The translations under genes were made by a program, and so were the position numbers. A DNA stretch of 64,000 bases from Neoconidiobolus thromboides FSU 785. Its lineage: Eukaryota > Entomophthoromycota > Entomophthoromycetes > Entomophthorales > Neoconidiobolaceae. This document shows, piece by piece, positions 13,171-25,387 of the stretch (position 1 is its first letter; every line of letters begins with the position of its first letter). Location of the stretch: NCBI GenBank assembly GCA_025603075.1, contig MU626306.1:1-64000 (forward strand), given 5' to 3'. A model generated the notes under the pieces. That model did not search any database, had not been told where the DNA came from, and saw nothing but the letters and a program-made list of their open reading frames with translations.

Positions 13171-13689
13171 ACTTTTATTTTATGACATTTGTAAAATAAT
13201 TAAGTCTTTTCATAAAATCTAAGGGTATCATATTAATAGTTGTGAGTTAATTTTTATCATTAGATCTTCTTAAATATAAAGCTCCTGTTTATTTAAATTT
13301 TTAGTTCTGTATATACAACTTTTTTATACATATACTAGAAAGTTATTAAAAGGACTTAAATAACACAAATTTACAAATATGTTATAGATACATTTAAAAT
13401 CCAAGTCTACAAAAAAACTAACTTATAGTTTGTTAATAAAATAGCCTGTTTTTGCTTCAATACAGAGTTTTGTAGAAGATATACAGTAGCTAATATCAAC
13501 CGTGTTGCATTTATTGGCTGATTATAGTTAAAAGGTTATGAACTGCTTTAAAACTCATAAGCGTGGGTTTGTTTAGAACATTGGGATTTTGTTAAAGGTA
13601 AAGGTAGAGATTTGAAAATTTACAACAACAGTGTTATCACAATACACAACTTAATATTGATTTAATGATTAAATTTCATTTTCAATATA

Positions 13690-13790
13690 TGAGGATATAT
13701 TTTTTTTATTTAAGGATTTTATTAACAATTATTCTACTTAAATAACGCTTAAAAAACCGAAAAAGTGATGAAGCCAAAAAAACACTCCCA
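13690..13790 (+). mobile_element. Short TIR element, copy 9
   Basis: Forward orientation. Left end TGAGGATAT after TA; right end ACACTCCCA. AACGCTTAAAAAA remains in the centre. Confidence 0.8.
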
Positions 13791-14127
13791 GATATAAACG
13801 CATGGATTTACAGATTTTAATAATCAAAAATATTCCATTTAAATATTGTATAGTTGAATTACTATATGACATTTTTATAATTTCTGATAAAAAATAAGAT
13901 TCCTTGGATTATCTATTGTTATTGTCATTAATCCCTACCTACATATCGTTTTCTTTCAAATGACCACACAATAAAATCAAACTGACGTTTTAGATTTAAT
14001 ATTTGATGACAGTCCAATAGATTATATTGCACAAATATTAAATACTAAGTATTTAAAGTGCTTAAAGCTAATTTTTCTTTATTAGATCTAGTATTAAGTA
14101 AAAGTTTGAATTTGTTAAATATATATA

Positions 14128-15235
14128 ATGAAAGTCATCAAATTGCTCCTTATAGCTATATTCATAGGCGTTTATCTGGACTATCTACTTATACCTTTAA
14201 ATAACAAATGAGCACTCAAAGTTTAGTCTTTTACCTTTTGGAGCAAATTTTTTAAGCATTGTATATGGGAAGTCTGGAATTAGAAGAAAATCAGGCTACT
14301 ATTGATATTTTAAATATTTAGGTTATATCCAAGTTGGTATTAGTATATGGGGGTGTTTTTTTGGTTTCATTATTTTTTCCATCTTTTAAGCGTTATTTGA
14401 GTGGAGGAATTCCTAGTAAAATTCTCAAACAATAAATACATCCCCATATATACTAATAATTGAAAAGTAAAGAATCCCAATCTGGATTTAACTTATAAAA
14501 TTTATGTTGACAGAGTTGAAAAAGCAGGCCTTAAAACTCATCTTTTATTACAAAGCAATATAACCTCATTAAAAAAGACACAAAGATTAGCAAAGGTATT
14601 AATTTGATAAAATCAAAAGACTTTGCCTTTGTAGCTTCAGAAAAATGTTTTAGAAGGGCCCCAGTTATGTTAATATTCCTGCTTAACAAAACGTTGCTAA
14701 TAAAAAAAAGAAGAAAATACTAAAAACCAGGAACTTTAGTACTTTTTGCGGTAAGTAGAAGCATTTCTGTTGAAATGGTTAGCGGAAAAACCATCCCACA
14801 GACATAAAATTCTGCTAATAAAGAAAGAAATACAGTAATTACTATAAGAACTTAGTCCCCTATTAGAAGAAAAGAAGATAAAATATTCAATTTAAAAGCT
14901 CAAGCCCTTATTAAGTAAGAGAAAAAATCAGTTACTTTAGAAAACGGAAATAATTTTGGTGTAGAATCAAGTTTTTCAGTAACCAACTTTGAAAATACTA
15001 CTGGACTAAAATGGTAATAAGGGCTCTCAGCTCATAAGAGGTGATATAAGAGTTTATCGCCCAGCCCATACTTCAGAAAGTTCGACCAAGAGTTGCCTGA
15101 AATAACAAAGAAATCTCTAATTATAACAGATTGTGCACTCTGAGTTCTCCAAGATGGGAAATTTGTAGGATCTTGATCTGAAGACAAAATTGAAACAGCT
15201 CTTTATATTTCAATTTATTATAACCAAGTTAAATA
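14128..15235 (+). pseudogene. Unidentified decayed coding sequence with a MITE inside
   Basis: A long stretch that keeps one dominant reading frame with many in-frame stops. After the TIR element at 14348-14446 it gives runs such as YKIYVDRVEKAGLKTHLLL and, near 14730-14805, PGTLVLFAVSRSISVEMVSG; near 15110-15170 it gives ITDCAL-x-VLQDGKFVGS. The NNFG...SVTNFEN segment near 14955-15000 faintly recalls an FG-GAP propeller blade, so a decayed relative of the GPI-phospholipase D at 18.2-20.8 kb is possible, but I could not confirm any family. The extent is approximate. Confidence 0.4.
14348..14446 (-). mobile_element. Short TIR element, copy 10
   Basis: Reverse orientation. TGGGGGTGT and ACATCCCCA ends between TA flanks; interior AAGCGTTATTTGAGTGGAGG. 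Confidence 0.9.
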
Positions 15236-16184
15236 AACGATTATTTGTAGTTGGATTAGCAATATAATGAAAGATTTTAGTTAAACTAAATATTGATGTT
15301 AAGTCTTGTGTTACGATTTCAACATAATTCAATGCTAAACCTTGAGCTATTGCTTCAAAGTTTATAGTGATATATATATAACTTTAAATATGATAGTACT
15401 CCAGCCTAGTACTTTCGGATTTGTTTTTAGTAACCATCTACCAAAAGAATCGAAATCATAAATCTAATATTCTTTAAGCCGATAGCTTTTTCTAGCCCTT
15501 TGAGTATTGGACACCTTGAGAATTCTATTTGATTAGATCAGCTTTTTTTATGAAACTCAATCCTCAAAGGGTCAATAAGATATACTGAAAACAAGATTCA
15601 GGTTAAAAAGCTCAATTTCCCTTCTTTTTAAGCAACCAATTTGTAAGTTTCCAAGGCTAATTTAAAAATCAAATTCAACCCACATTCGAAATGCAACTAA
15701 AAATTCGACACTCCTTAAGGTTGGCACAATTTTTAATCAAATTTTAGACAAAAAGGCCAAAGTTTGATTAATTTAATTGATATATTAAATCCCTTTAGTT
15801 CTAGATTTAACCTGTTTATCACCATTAAGTGATGGTATTAATAATTAAGTTTAATAAATTGAAAATCTAACTTTAGTTTATCTGTTCGTATTGATTGATA
15901 TTGTATATTTTATTAAAAATTGATCTTTATTGTAATAATTTAATTCACAAACCTCTGTAAAGTATATTCTATTTTAAATAAAGTGGTTTTTGTTAGCGCA
16001 TAATTAAAAGAATAAGGAAAATACTCTTTATAATGATAAGAGAAACAAAAAATAAGAAACAAAAAATAAAAAATAACATTGTCGCATAATAACAAAAACA
16101 TTTAATAAGTGAATAGAGAAGAGGGATTACATTCAATGTAAAACAAAAAAGGGATTAATGAAATAAAACGGTATAAATTCGCTA

Positions 16185-16436
16185 TTAATTTGAGAAGCTT
16201 TTGAATCTGGATAATACTGTCTTATTTTTTGTTCCCTTCTTGTTGATGCCTTGATCATCTTTAGCATAAACTTTGTTTTTATTTAAATTCAAATAAGTCC
16301 CGTCTTTATAATTTTTTTCATAATATTGTGAACTACGAGAATTAAAATCTGATGCTCCAGTCCTCCTTTTAGTGTATTTACCTACATCGCTGTTTAAATA
16401 CATGTACTTGTCTTTTACCCATTCTACTAAACCCAT
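16185..16436 (-). CDS. Small basic hypothetical protein
   Basis: An 83-codon minus-strand frame starting at ATG 16436. It is rich in Lys, Asn and Tyr, with no signal peptide, membrane segment or recognised motif. It begins MGLVEWVKDKYMYL and has a low-complexity middle. The balanced composition and the A-rich context before the ATG make it somewhat more credible than other short frames here. No neighbour shares a recognisable context. It could be a chance frame or one exon of a larger gene. Confidence 0.35.
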   Translation of the reverse strand: MGLVEWVKDKYMYLNSDVGKYTKRRTGASDFNSRSSQYYEKNYKDGTYLNLNKNKVYAKDDQGINKKGTKNKTVLSRFKSFSN

Positions 16437-18168
16437 TTTTTTTACTATTATTTTTTAAGGCTACTTTTGGTTGTTAAATGAAAATATTTAGCTAAAGTTA
16501 GTTCTCCTTAATTTTTCTCCTTCCTTTATATACTTTTTCTTTGATCGATTTTATAAGCAAACCATAAAAATAAAAACCGTATGTAATTGGCTTATTTTTC
16601 AAGCTGGATTGTTGAAATACCAGCTAAAATTAGCAATTCTAGCTGAATAGAATAACATTCTTTTTGATTAGCTATCAAAAATATTTTTATTGCTTTATTG
16701 GCTATTCATCCCCTGTTGGTGCTTCTTTTGGAGTACTTTTATTCCAGGATTTTATTGACCTTAGTTCTTGGATTGCTCAATTATTCTCTAATTAAGTAAG
16801 CTTCTTTTTATTTTTATCATAGATAACATTAATAAGTTATTAATAGTTTTATAAGATTTTGAATAAACTATTTAAAAATAATACTCGTTAAATTTTCTCT
16901 ACTACCGCTTTCTCTTTCACAGATTCTATTTTGTAAGGACTATATAAAATTTTACAGTGAATTTGTTGATTATAAATTTATTTTTAATTCTTATTAAGCA
17001 AAAAAATATAATTATGAACATCCAATAGTCAAGCATTTTGTAATATATTGCTTTTTGTACCGCAAAATAAAAAACTCAAGTGCTTTGCCTAATAAATAAA
17101 TTCCTTGTTTGAAATCAACATTGTGAAAATATATAAATATTTTTAGTAAATATTAATTTATATATGGGTACTTAGGTAGTGTCATAATAAAAGATCGAAT
17201 TGAACTATAATACTATATCTATATTTATATTTATTCGTTTCCTTTTATTAAATAACTTCAAGCCTAATAGAAATAATTAGTTTTACATTAGAAATAAAAT
17301 TTAGAAATTAGTGTGTTGACTATTCTATTATTAAGTAAAAAATATTAATCCTTATAATCACATTTATTTTAAAATTCTATAGAAATAGTATACTATTTTA
17401 AATTCATTGTATACAATATATCATTCTGTGTAATTTTTTTAAATAGTTTGCAATTGCAAAGCGGTAATAATTATTAAAGGACTTTTTAACGTGACTATTC
17501 TTTTAAGTTTTGTAATACAAAATATAATTTTTATTATTTTGGCTTAGGAAATATATCAAATGCCATTACTGTTTACTTCAAGAAATGTAGTCTCCTATTT
17601 CTGACTGCATTATTACACTATAGCAATTCCTTTCGTTAGAGCATTCGAAAACAAACCCTACAACTTGCTCTTTAACCACATACGCTGTATTATTTGTACA
17701 CTTTATATATTTTTATGTGTAAGTTCAACAGACCTTTATTCAAATATAACATTTATTTACTTTATATATTAAATGTTTATCCTAAAAGGCAAGCCTACGT
17801 GTAGAGACTGTATCAGTTAATTAATAGAAGCAATTGTCCTCTACTAAAATTCACCTTTGAGCACATGGGTCCATATGTAGTCCGTGCCTCATGTTAAAAT
17901 ATCTTAGCTTAACAATATATAAAAAGGAGAACGATATGACGTCACATATTTAGTCTTGAATTTAAAAGATAATAATTCGATTCAATTCATTTTATAAATT
18001 AACATCTTTGTTTTTATAAATAACTTGAGATAACAATTACAAGTGATCTAATAAAAATAATAAATGATCTCATCAATCAGAGGAATGAAAAATATTAAAA
18101 ACCAAGGTTATTAAAGCACATAATAGGATAAAAATTCAAAATATTTTTTTTACTTTTTGTCTTGAATA
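16437..18168. other. Intergenic region upstream of GPI-phospholipase D
   Basis: 1.7 kb, very AT-rich, with no frame above the noise and no copy of the short TIR element. It presumably holds the promoter of the gene at 18169. Confidence 0.45.
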
Positions 18169-20777
18169 ATGATATTTTATTTCTATTTATTAGTCCATCT
18201 TTATTTATCAATTATAACTTGCTGTGGTGTTACAACACATATATTAGTAGGCGAAATAGCAAGAAGGGAGCTTGGTGATTACGTCAGAACTATAATTAAA
18301 AATAACCTTAATGCTTTTCAAGCTGGTTCTTTTTTTCCAGATTGGGGTTATATTTGCAATGGTTTTAGAGAAGAAGGAGAATCAGGTATGGATTTAATGT
18401 AAATAAAGTGGAAACTAATAACTATTTAGCACATTGGCCGCCCTTTTATTTTAACAGTATTGAACATATAAGACTAAACTATCCTAATGATGTCATGAAG
18501 TTTCAAAATAAACAAAAAACAAGCAAAGGATTTGAAGTCATATTTTCATTTTTAATGGGAGCTATTAACCATGGAGTTGATGATGTATTATGGCATGGTC
18601 TAGACAATCAAAGCAATAGTATGATTAATTCATTAGCGGAAATGAACTGGAAAGGCGATTCTTATAAAGCGCATAAGATTGCAGATTTAGGAGGCGATAT
18701 TGTTGCAGCTCATGCATTAAATTTGTATTTTTTAAAGGTAAGAAATTAAAGTGATTAAAATATAATTAAATATCTAAACCTTTAAGTCATCCTGGAATAT
18801 TCCATCAAAAGATATCATTCAAATTTATAAACGAATGGGCTATAATCGAGTTAACTGGTTCAATTTAAATCGTTGTTTAAGTATTGGATTAGCTGCAGGG
18901 CAAGCAACGAAGTATAGTGGAAGGAGATTATTAGGTAGGTTTGATACAAATAAGGTAATTTAAACCAATTCAATATTACTTAGCAATAATTTGTGTTATT
19001 AGTCTCCTTTTTTACTTAATAACTATTTTACACACTATCATGGGGGTAAGTACAAATTTAACTATTATGATTATAAATATTGAGAATATTTTTTATCATT
19101 TAATAGGCATATTAAATATGGCAAATCGAGTTGTTCATTGTTGGAATGACACTATTGGTCTATTAAATAATAATATTAGCCCATCTTCATTTTGTAGTCA
19201 AGTATTTAATCAAAATAATGCATTAAATAATAACAAACACAATAGTCGTCAAATTAAATTTAACAATAAGAGTAATAATAAGTTGAAAGGTATAGTAAAC
19301 ATTAATCATAGACATTATGATGTTATCCAATACAACAGTGATAATAGCGGTGAAGCAATACATAATAATACAACTAATAATAATGAAATGTTATATAACA
19401 GTAATCAGAAAATACAATGTAAGGTTAATAAGAAATACCAGCAAATAATATGGAATGACTTGAATTATAATGGGTTTGGGAAAAGTGTACAAGTTATAAA
19501 CAAAAAGAATAAGAAATATTTAATAGTAAGTAGCCCATATAACTATAATAATTTCAACAGTAGTGGAATGATTACTATTTATGATGTTAATTCAAATTTC
19601 AAAGTATTATTTAAAATTAATTCAGCTCATTTTGATACCAATTTTGCAAGTAATATGTTGGTTTTAGATTTTAATAACGATTCTATATTAGATTTAATCA
19701 TTGCTTCCCCTAAATTAAATCAATTACTAATTTATTATGGTAATAACAATAACAATACAATATTAGATAGCAAGCCAATTTTATGGAATGTTAATTTTGA
19801 TCTGAACTATCAAATTGGGGATGAATTAATTAAAGTAGTCATTAAAAATTCAAACCAGCAAACCCAAGAAAAAATGATGATAGCAAGCTTAATAAACAAG
19901 CAAAATAACAATGAAGTTATATTATATGGTAAAAATATAATTAACAATAAAGAATGGCACCTAAAGAGTAGCTATTTTGAACATTATATAAATAGCAAAA
20001 TAAATATCGAATACCTGTATTTAAAGGATCAACATTATTTTGTTTTATCTTATTCTAATGCCGAGTTTAAAGGAGCTTTGTTTTTAGTTCAACTAGACTC
20101 GGATTTCATCCCTATTAGTGATACACTCATTCCTTTAACTTTTGGTAGTGAAATGTTTGCTTCTTTTGGTTACGATTTTGTTATTTGGGAAACTAATTTT
20201 GATTCATTTACTTTAATTGTTTCTTCTACTACCAAGGTAATGCATTGATATATAGTATCAAATGAAAAAAGTACTAATATTTTATTTAAAGAGCAATGGT
20301 AAAGAGAATTCTATCCAAAGTGGAGAAATTGAAGCAATTAAATATTCAATAAATTCAAACAATCAAGTTGAACTACAATTTCAAAAAAGAATATTAAAAT
20401 TAAAAGAAAATTATAACAACCTTGGGAATCAACTAATCAAATTAGATGAGAATACACTTTTGATTTCAAATCCAAATTCATTAGGTGAAAAAGGCTCATT
20501 AATTGTATTAAATTTATCTACTTCTCTTAATTTATTCAATGTTAATTGTATTACTACCGATTTTGAATTGGGTCAGTTTTCAAGTAATGTGTTGCTTGTC
20601 AATCAATCTTTATATGTTGTAGCTTCTAATGCTTATAAAATTGCCAAAAAGGAGGATGTTGGGGATTATGAGTAAGATTTATTTTGTTTAATAATAACCG
20701 TCTTAATAATATTTTATAGTAATACACTTCCATCTGGTGCTGTCTTTTATTGGAAAAATTGGAAAGATTTATTGTGA
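18169..20777 (+). CDS. GPI-specific phospholipase D (zinc-PLC domain plus FG-GAP propeller)
   Basis: Predicted secreted enzyme that cleaves glycosylphosphatidylinositol anchors. Seven exons join in frame to 767 aa: 18169-18385, 18430-18737, 18787-18954, 19003-19045, 19107-20236, 20292-20671 and 20720-20777; introns are 44-61 nt, GT-AG. Residues 1-20 form a signal peptide. The zinc-dependent phospholipase domain shows CGVTTH near the N-terminus, FQAGSFFPDWGY, an AHWPPF created by splicing exons 1-2, and MGAINHGVDDVLWHG with metal-binding His and Asp. CWN near the end of the catalytic domain is typical. The C-terminal half holds FG-GAP blades such as GFGKSVQV and the calcium-type loop DFNNDSILDLIIASP. 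The length fits the family (animal GPLD1 about 840 aa). Separate frames in this region are exons, not genes. Confidence 0.9.
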
Positions 20778-20894
20778 TGATTAAATAAACTTTGTTTATA
20801 TGTTTAAATAATTGTATTGCCCTTTTATTTGAATATTTTTAATATGATTTTTCATGCTATCTTTAATTCCACTTTTAATTTTATAATTTTATAT

Positions 20895-20930
20895 TTGGCT
20901 AATTATTATTTCTATAAAATAATTAGCCAA
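20895..20930. repeat. Perfect 13-bp inverted repeat
   Basis: Arms at 20895-20907 and 20918-20930 are exact reverse complements around a 10-nt loop. Its position just downstream of the GPI-phospholipase D stop suggests a 3'-UTR structure, but no role is shown. Confidence 0.6.
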
Positions 20931-21091
20931 TTTTTAAACCAGCGCACTCTCTTTAATTAAATATTTTACTAGATTAGTGAATCTTCAAAGTTAATATAGC
21001 CTATTTCGATTAACTTTAAATGTATAAAAGAATATTTAAAAGAGATAGCCAAAGGGTATAATGAATAGTAAATTTAGAGAAAGTACTAAAA

Positions 21092-21451
21092 CAAAAGCAG
21101 GATAAGGCTTTTATTGAACAAAATATATAACTAGATCTAAAATCTAAAGAGATAGATGATTTTTATAAAAAATAAAAATAAAATGAAAATTATCAGTAAT
21201 GTAAACTATGGGATTTTATTGAAGAAGTTTATAGCTCGGGTTGTAGAGACTTTATTCAACTTGTAAATATAATAATTGACAGGTGAAAGGATCAAGCTGC
21301 ATACAGCAGATATTAAACTATGTTTTAGATAGGACAACTTTTTCCTATAATGAGTGATCATTTATTCTCAAAGGAGAGTAAAATTCAATACAAAAATAGC
21401 TAGTGCCTTACAAAAAAGTGTGAATTTTGCATAAAGTTGGTCGGCTATTAA
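21092..21451 (+). pseudogene. Decayed coding remnant, family unknown
   Basis: One frame keeps protein-like sequence over about 120 codons despite about nine stops, the clearest part being CKLWDFIEEVYSSGCRDF followed by IQLVNIIIDR. There is no start codon and no recognised domain. It could be a transposon relic or the end of a dead gene. Confidence 0.3.
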
Positions 21452-22910
21452 CACAACATCGAGCAAGTGTTTGTGTGTAAAATAAAAAAGTGGAGTGCAA
21501 ATTTATGCATGAATAAAATTAGGTGAATTTTTTTTAAAAAGTTGTATTAATTTTTAACTAACTTTTAATTTTAATATTGATTCAATATTAAATACTTTTT
21601 TAAAGACATCTTTAATTATAAAATATTAATATTTTTAAATCTCTTTTGATAAGTTTCATAAAATAGTGAAAAGGTCCCTTAACAATTTTGTTATTTTAAA
21701 ATCAAGTTTATACAAAAAGTTTATAATGGTTCCTTTAGACTAAACACACTAGTTTAAACTTTGCAGCTTAAAGTTTAATAAAATAAGTTTGCATTAAGTT
21801 AGCCAATAGCCTAGGTTAAAAATTGAGTTCAAATAAATAGTGTCTTTAGGGATAATTTACAACTAGTCTTTTTTGATCAAAAATGAGGGGTATTTTTATA
21901 TTAAAAAAGGTACTCCTATTTGAAACTAGACTTTCAGGGAAATAATCACTGTTTTGAAAATGGTAATAATCTAAAAAATAATAATATTTAATTAAAACAT
22001 CTATTTAAACTATATCTTTATTCTGAACAATAAGATGATAAATCGTAATATTTATTAATTTGTCTTATTTTCTCCATCCTTTTTTTTGAAAAAAACAATT
22101 TACCACCCAATTTACTTGATTGCGTTAAATTATCTATGGTGTTTGATGGAGAAATTAATTCTATGAAATTTCTCATCTTATTCATCTATTATTTGAAAAT
22201 TGAGTGAGAATTATTTGGCTGGTAAAATTCGCAATAGATCTATGGGCATAAAATTAAAAATTAATTCAGATCAAATTTATCTTATAATACAATTTGGCCC
22301 GAATACTATAAGAAATAAATTCAACTTTAGATGTCATTTTAATAAAATGAAATACTAATAAATCCAACATAATATTACGTACGTAAATTTATTATTACGT
22401 TTGTTATTTAATATCATTGATGTCTATTTAGTTAGAAGTTTTATTATGACGATTAATAATAAGGTAAACATAAATTACAATAATTAAAATAGGAAAAGAA
22501 GAATATGGGAGTTTAATTAAAAGCTATGCTAAAAATAAAATAGTAAACAATAATGAGATAATCATTAAAATGAATAAGCCACATAAAAATAAAAGTAAAT
22601 AGTAAATAATTTAAGAAGAGATAGAATATACCCCATGAATCTAACTGTTATTAAAGATTAGATATTGTTAACAGAAATTTTCTAATTATAGTTAAATTCC
22701 CTTTACTTTATTGTTTTTTCAATATTCCATGTTTAATAACACATGTTTTTGATGCATTCAATTTTTTACAGTTGGATTTCTTATGCTTTGTACCAATCAA
22801 GTTAGTTTCCTAAATTAAGTAATCGGTATTGTTTATAAAAGATTGTAGCCATGTGATTTAATCAAATAATATCTAATAAACTATTTACTGTTTAAACCAA
22901 CGTAATAGAG

Positions 22911-22918
22911 TATATAAG
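22911..22918 (+). promoter_or_regulatory. TATA box of the MYB gene
   Basis: TATATAAG about 155 bp upstream of the ATG at 23071, which implies a long 5' leader. Confidence 0.45.
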
Positions 22919-23070
22919 ACAAACCAAAAACTTCAGTTACCAATCACCAACTTACTTTAGACTTTATTTTATACTTTTTACTAATAGACCTTTTTTGTAT
23001 TTATTTATTTCGTCTTATATCCTGGTTAGATTCCTTTATTAAAATATTAAAATATTAAAATATCAACAAA

Positions 23071-24309
23071 ATGAATTACTATCCTTATATCCCTTTCTCC
23101 GCTAACCCTTTCACTAATAACTTCCAATCTCAGTTGCAGTTACAACAATCTAATTTCCCTTTATCTCAGGCAATGTTAGATCAAATGCAACAAAATGAAG
23201 AAGTAGGGAAACCATGGAGTGAATGGGATGATCAAAGATTAAAAGCCGCTGCTGAAAAATATAACAATAAAGGTTGGCGCAAAATATGCTTAAGTGCTTT
23301 TCCAGATGGTTCAAGGACCAAAGAGGAATGCCTTAAACGCTGGCGCCAATTGACAAAATCAGTTTCTGTTAAAGGACTTTGGACAGCTGAAGAAGATTCT
23401 AAACTAATTTCTTTAGTTAAAGAAATGGGTGCTGAAAAATGGGTAGCTATTGCTAACCGCTTAGAAACAAGAACTGGTAAACAATGCAGAGAAAGATGGC
23501 ATAATCATTTAGATCCTAGAATCAATAAAGCACCTTTTACAGCTGAAGAAGAGCAATTAATTTTTAAGTTACACGCTAAAATTGGAAGCAAATGGGCTGA
23601 AATGTCAAAACATCTTCCAGGCAGGTCCGATAACTCCATTAAGAATTTTTTCAATACAGCTATGCAACGTAAACGTAAAGTGCAACAAGCTAATAGTGGT
23701 AAAATTGAAATGAAACGTCATAAGGAAGCACCATTCAACTGGTCCCCTCAAGATGCCAAATCATTTTTATCCCAATACTCTACACCTAATCTAAGCTCTG
23801 ATTTACATGCTTCATTCAGTCAATTAAATATGAGAGTAATGACTCCACCAGATACTCCTCAACCTGGAATTGGTTTAAATCAAGGCTTTGATCTTTACAA
23901 TCCATGGGCTAATTTCCAACCAAAATCTGCTTTTTTAGCCCCCACCCTCCATCATAATAAATTAGGCATGTTAAATTTAACACCAATTACTAACTCATCA
24001 CCAGCGTTACCACAAGGTACATTTGAAAGAGCAGTATTCGATCAAACTAGAGGAATAGCATCAAACCCAGTCACGCCTAATAACTTTAACAACGGATTTT
24101 TCAATCCTAATGTGTTTCACCAAAACCATCACAATAATTTACACGAAACTGAAATAAAGCAAGAAAATGATAAAGCAAACGATAATTTAGAAGAAAACAA
24201 TAACATGACTTCAGCACCACCCAGTGGTTACCATCTTGGATTAATCGGTGTTGATTATAATGGATTAACTGATAATGAGGTCCAAGATTATCTGTTTATG
24301 GGGCATTAA
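23071..24309 (+). CDS. Three-repeat MYB transcription factor
   Basis: Predicted nuclear DNA-binding regulator of 412 aa, single exon. Three consecutive MYB repeats fill residues about 46-203: R1 is diverged (PWSEWDDQRL, GWRKI, CLKRWRQL), R2 is canonical (GLWTAEEDSKL, WVAIANRL, KQCRERWHNHLDP) and R3 has PFTAEEEQLI, KWAEMSKHLPGRSDNSIKNF with a Phe-Phe where animal c-Myb has a Trp. A basic run RKRK follows R3. The C-terminal half is Asn/Gln/Pro-rich and contains MTPPDTPQP, a likely Pro-directed kinase target, and an acidic end. The R1R2R3 layout matches c-Myb / 3R-MYB and fungal BAS1-like or FlbD-like proteins; cell-cycle or developmental roles are typical, but not shown here. Confidence 0.93.
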   Translation: MNYYPYIPFSANPFTNNFQSQLQLQQSNFPLSQAMLDQMQQNEEVGKPWSEWDDQRLKAAAEKYNNKGWRKICLSAFPDGSRTKEECLKRWRQLTKSVSVKGLWTAEEDSKLISLVKEMGAEKWVAIANRLETRTGKQCRERWHNHLDPRINKAPFTAEEEQLIFKLHAKIGSKWAEMSKHLPGRSDNSIKNFFNTAMQRKRKVQQANSGKIEMKRHKEAPFNWSPQDAKSFLSQYSTPNLSSDLHASFSQLNMRVMTPPDTPQPGIGLNQGFDLYNPWANFQPKSAFLAPTLHHNKLGMLNLTPITNSSPALPQGTFERAVFDQTRGIASNPVTPNNFNNGFFNPNVFHQNHHNNLHETEIKQENDKANDNLEENNNMTSAPPSGYHLGLIGVDYNGLTDNEVQDYLFMGH

Positions 24310-24689
24310 ATTGATTTTTGATTTGCTTCGTTTTGAGTTGAAATTTCGTTCTATTTTGCATCTTGTTGTACTGTTATCCCTTTTCTCATTTTATCTGTTT
24401 AAATAAATGGTTTTAAATTTTATCATTATCCTACCATTATTATTATAAAATTGTTAGAATTAAAGTACTACAACTACACCAAACTCAAGTTTAAAATCCC
24501 CATATTAATATAGAATGGAGAAATAATAGTATTAAAATGAATTAACTTAAAAAGTAACTTTGTCTCATTATTATTATTTTAACTGTACTCCTAAATAAAG
24601 TTAGTGTTGCATTATATTGTTGATGAAAATTAAAAAATACAGACAAGTATGATAAAAGTAGAAAACTTAATTTATAAACAATTTTTAAT
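24310..24689. other. Gene-free stretch between MYB and the protease ghost
   Basis: AT-rich 3' flank of the MYB gene. No feature seen. Confidence 0.4.
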
Positions 24690-25035
24690 TTAAGTGCTAT
24701 TAATAAGTTTTTTTACAAAGTTCAAGAGCTTTAGCAACATTAACAATACCATAACCATATTCATTATTAGGTAAGGTTTTTTCTTTTGTCATTTGAAATG
24801 CTATCATACGACTCAATTTTTAGAATTTTCTGTCACATTTTTAGTCATTGTTTTCTCAGTTCCTGAAACCGAAATTTTTATGCTAAAATTTCAAGTATTG
24901 CTATGTCTTAATTTATTTAATGCAATCAATCACATGATGGATTTCATTCAGCTTTTTTTATTATTTCCTCTAGCTAAAATAATAAAAGCGAATATCATTA
25001 ACAATCTCTATTTTGCTAAAAATTTGAATACTATC
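24690..25035 (-). pseudogene. Ghost of a deleted subtilase paralogue
   Basis: Bases about 24700-24783 are nearly identical to the last 80 bases of the subtilase coding region (26862-26943, encoding its C-terminus). The match then breaks, and from about 24787 the sequence follows the region upstream of the subtilase start (about 28981-29235). The whole body of the gene, including its start and TATA box, is missing between the two parts. The simplest reading is a tandem subtilase copy that lost about 2 kb by internal deletion. A short frame read on the plus strand through this region (24793-25038) is meaningless. Confidence 0.8.
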
Positions 25036-25263
25036 TGAATAAATTCTAGTACTTATTATTTATTTCAAACTATAAGTTGTGAACAGGTTTATTATGAATC
25101 TGTTGAATAACCATACATATAATAAAAATAAATTCTTTATTAAAAAGCAGAAGTACCTGATAGTTAAATTATTTTGCTATAATACATGTATAAGTTGGCA
25201 GAATTTTTACTACTTTAGTAAGATTCTCAGATTAGCAAGACTTTTACCAATATAACATATATA

Positions 25264-25362
25264 TGGGGATGTATTTTTGTATTTAAGGATTTTACTAACA
25301 ATTTTTCCGCTTAAATAGCGCTCAAAAAATGGAAAAAATAATGAAGTCAAAAAACATTCCCA
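25264..25362 (+). mobile_element. Short TIR element, copy 11
   Basis: Forward orientation. TGGGGATGT left end, ACATTCCCA right end, TA flanks. Interior TAGCGCTCAAAAAATGG intact. It lies between the subtilase ghost and the foldback repeat. Confidence 0.9.
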
Positions 25363-25387
25363 TATTGTTATTGATCAACATTATAGT

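Larger units (their letters stand above)
20778..23070. other. Intergenic region with a hairpin and a coding remnant
   Basis: A 13-bp perfect stem with a 10-nt loop (20895-20930, TTGGCTAATTATT arms) lies 118 bp beyond the phospholipase stop. A decayed frame is at about 21092-21451. The last 160 bp before 23071 form the MYB promoter. Confidence 0.45.

Noticed and set aside
18408-20675. Four separate hypothetical genes
   Set aside because: They are exons of one GPI-phospholipase D; motifs such as AHWPPF and the GG before ILNMAN arise only after splicing.
21092-21451. Alternative genetic code reading stops as Gln
   Set aside because: All intact genes in the window use standard stops, so a relic is simpler.
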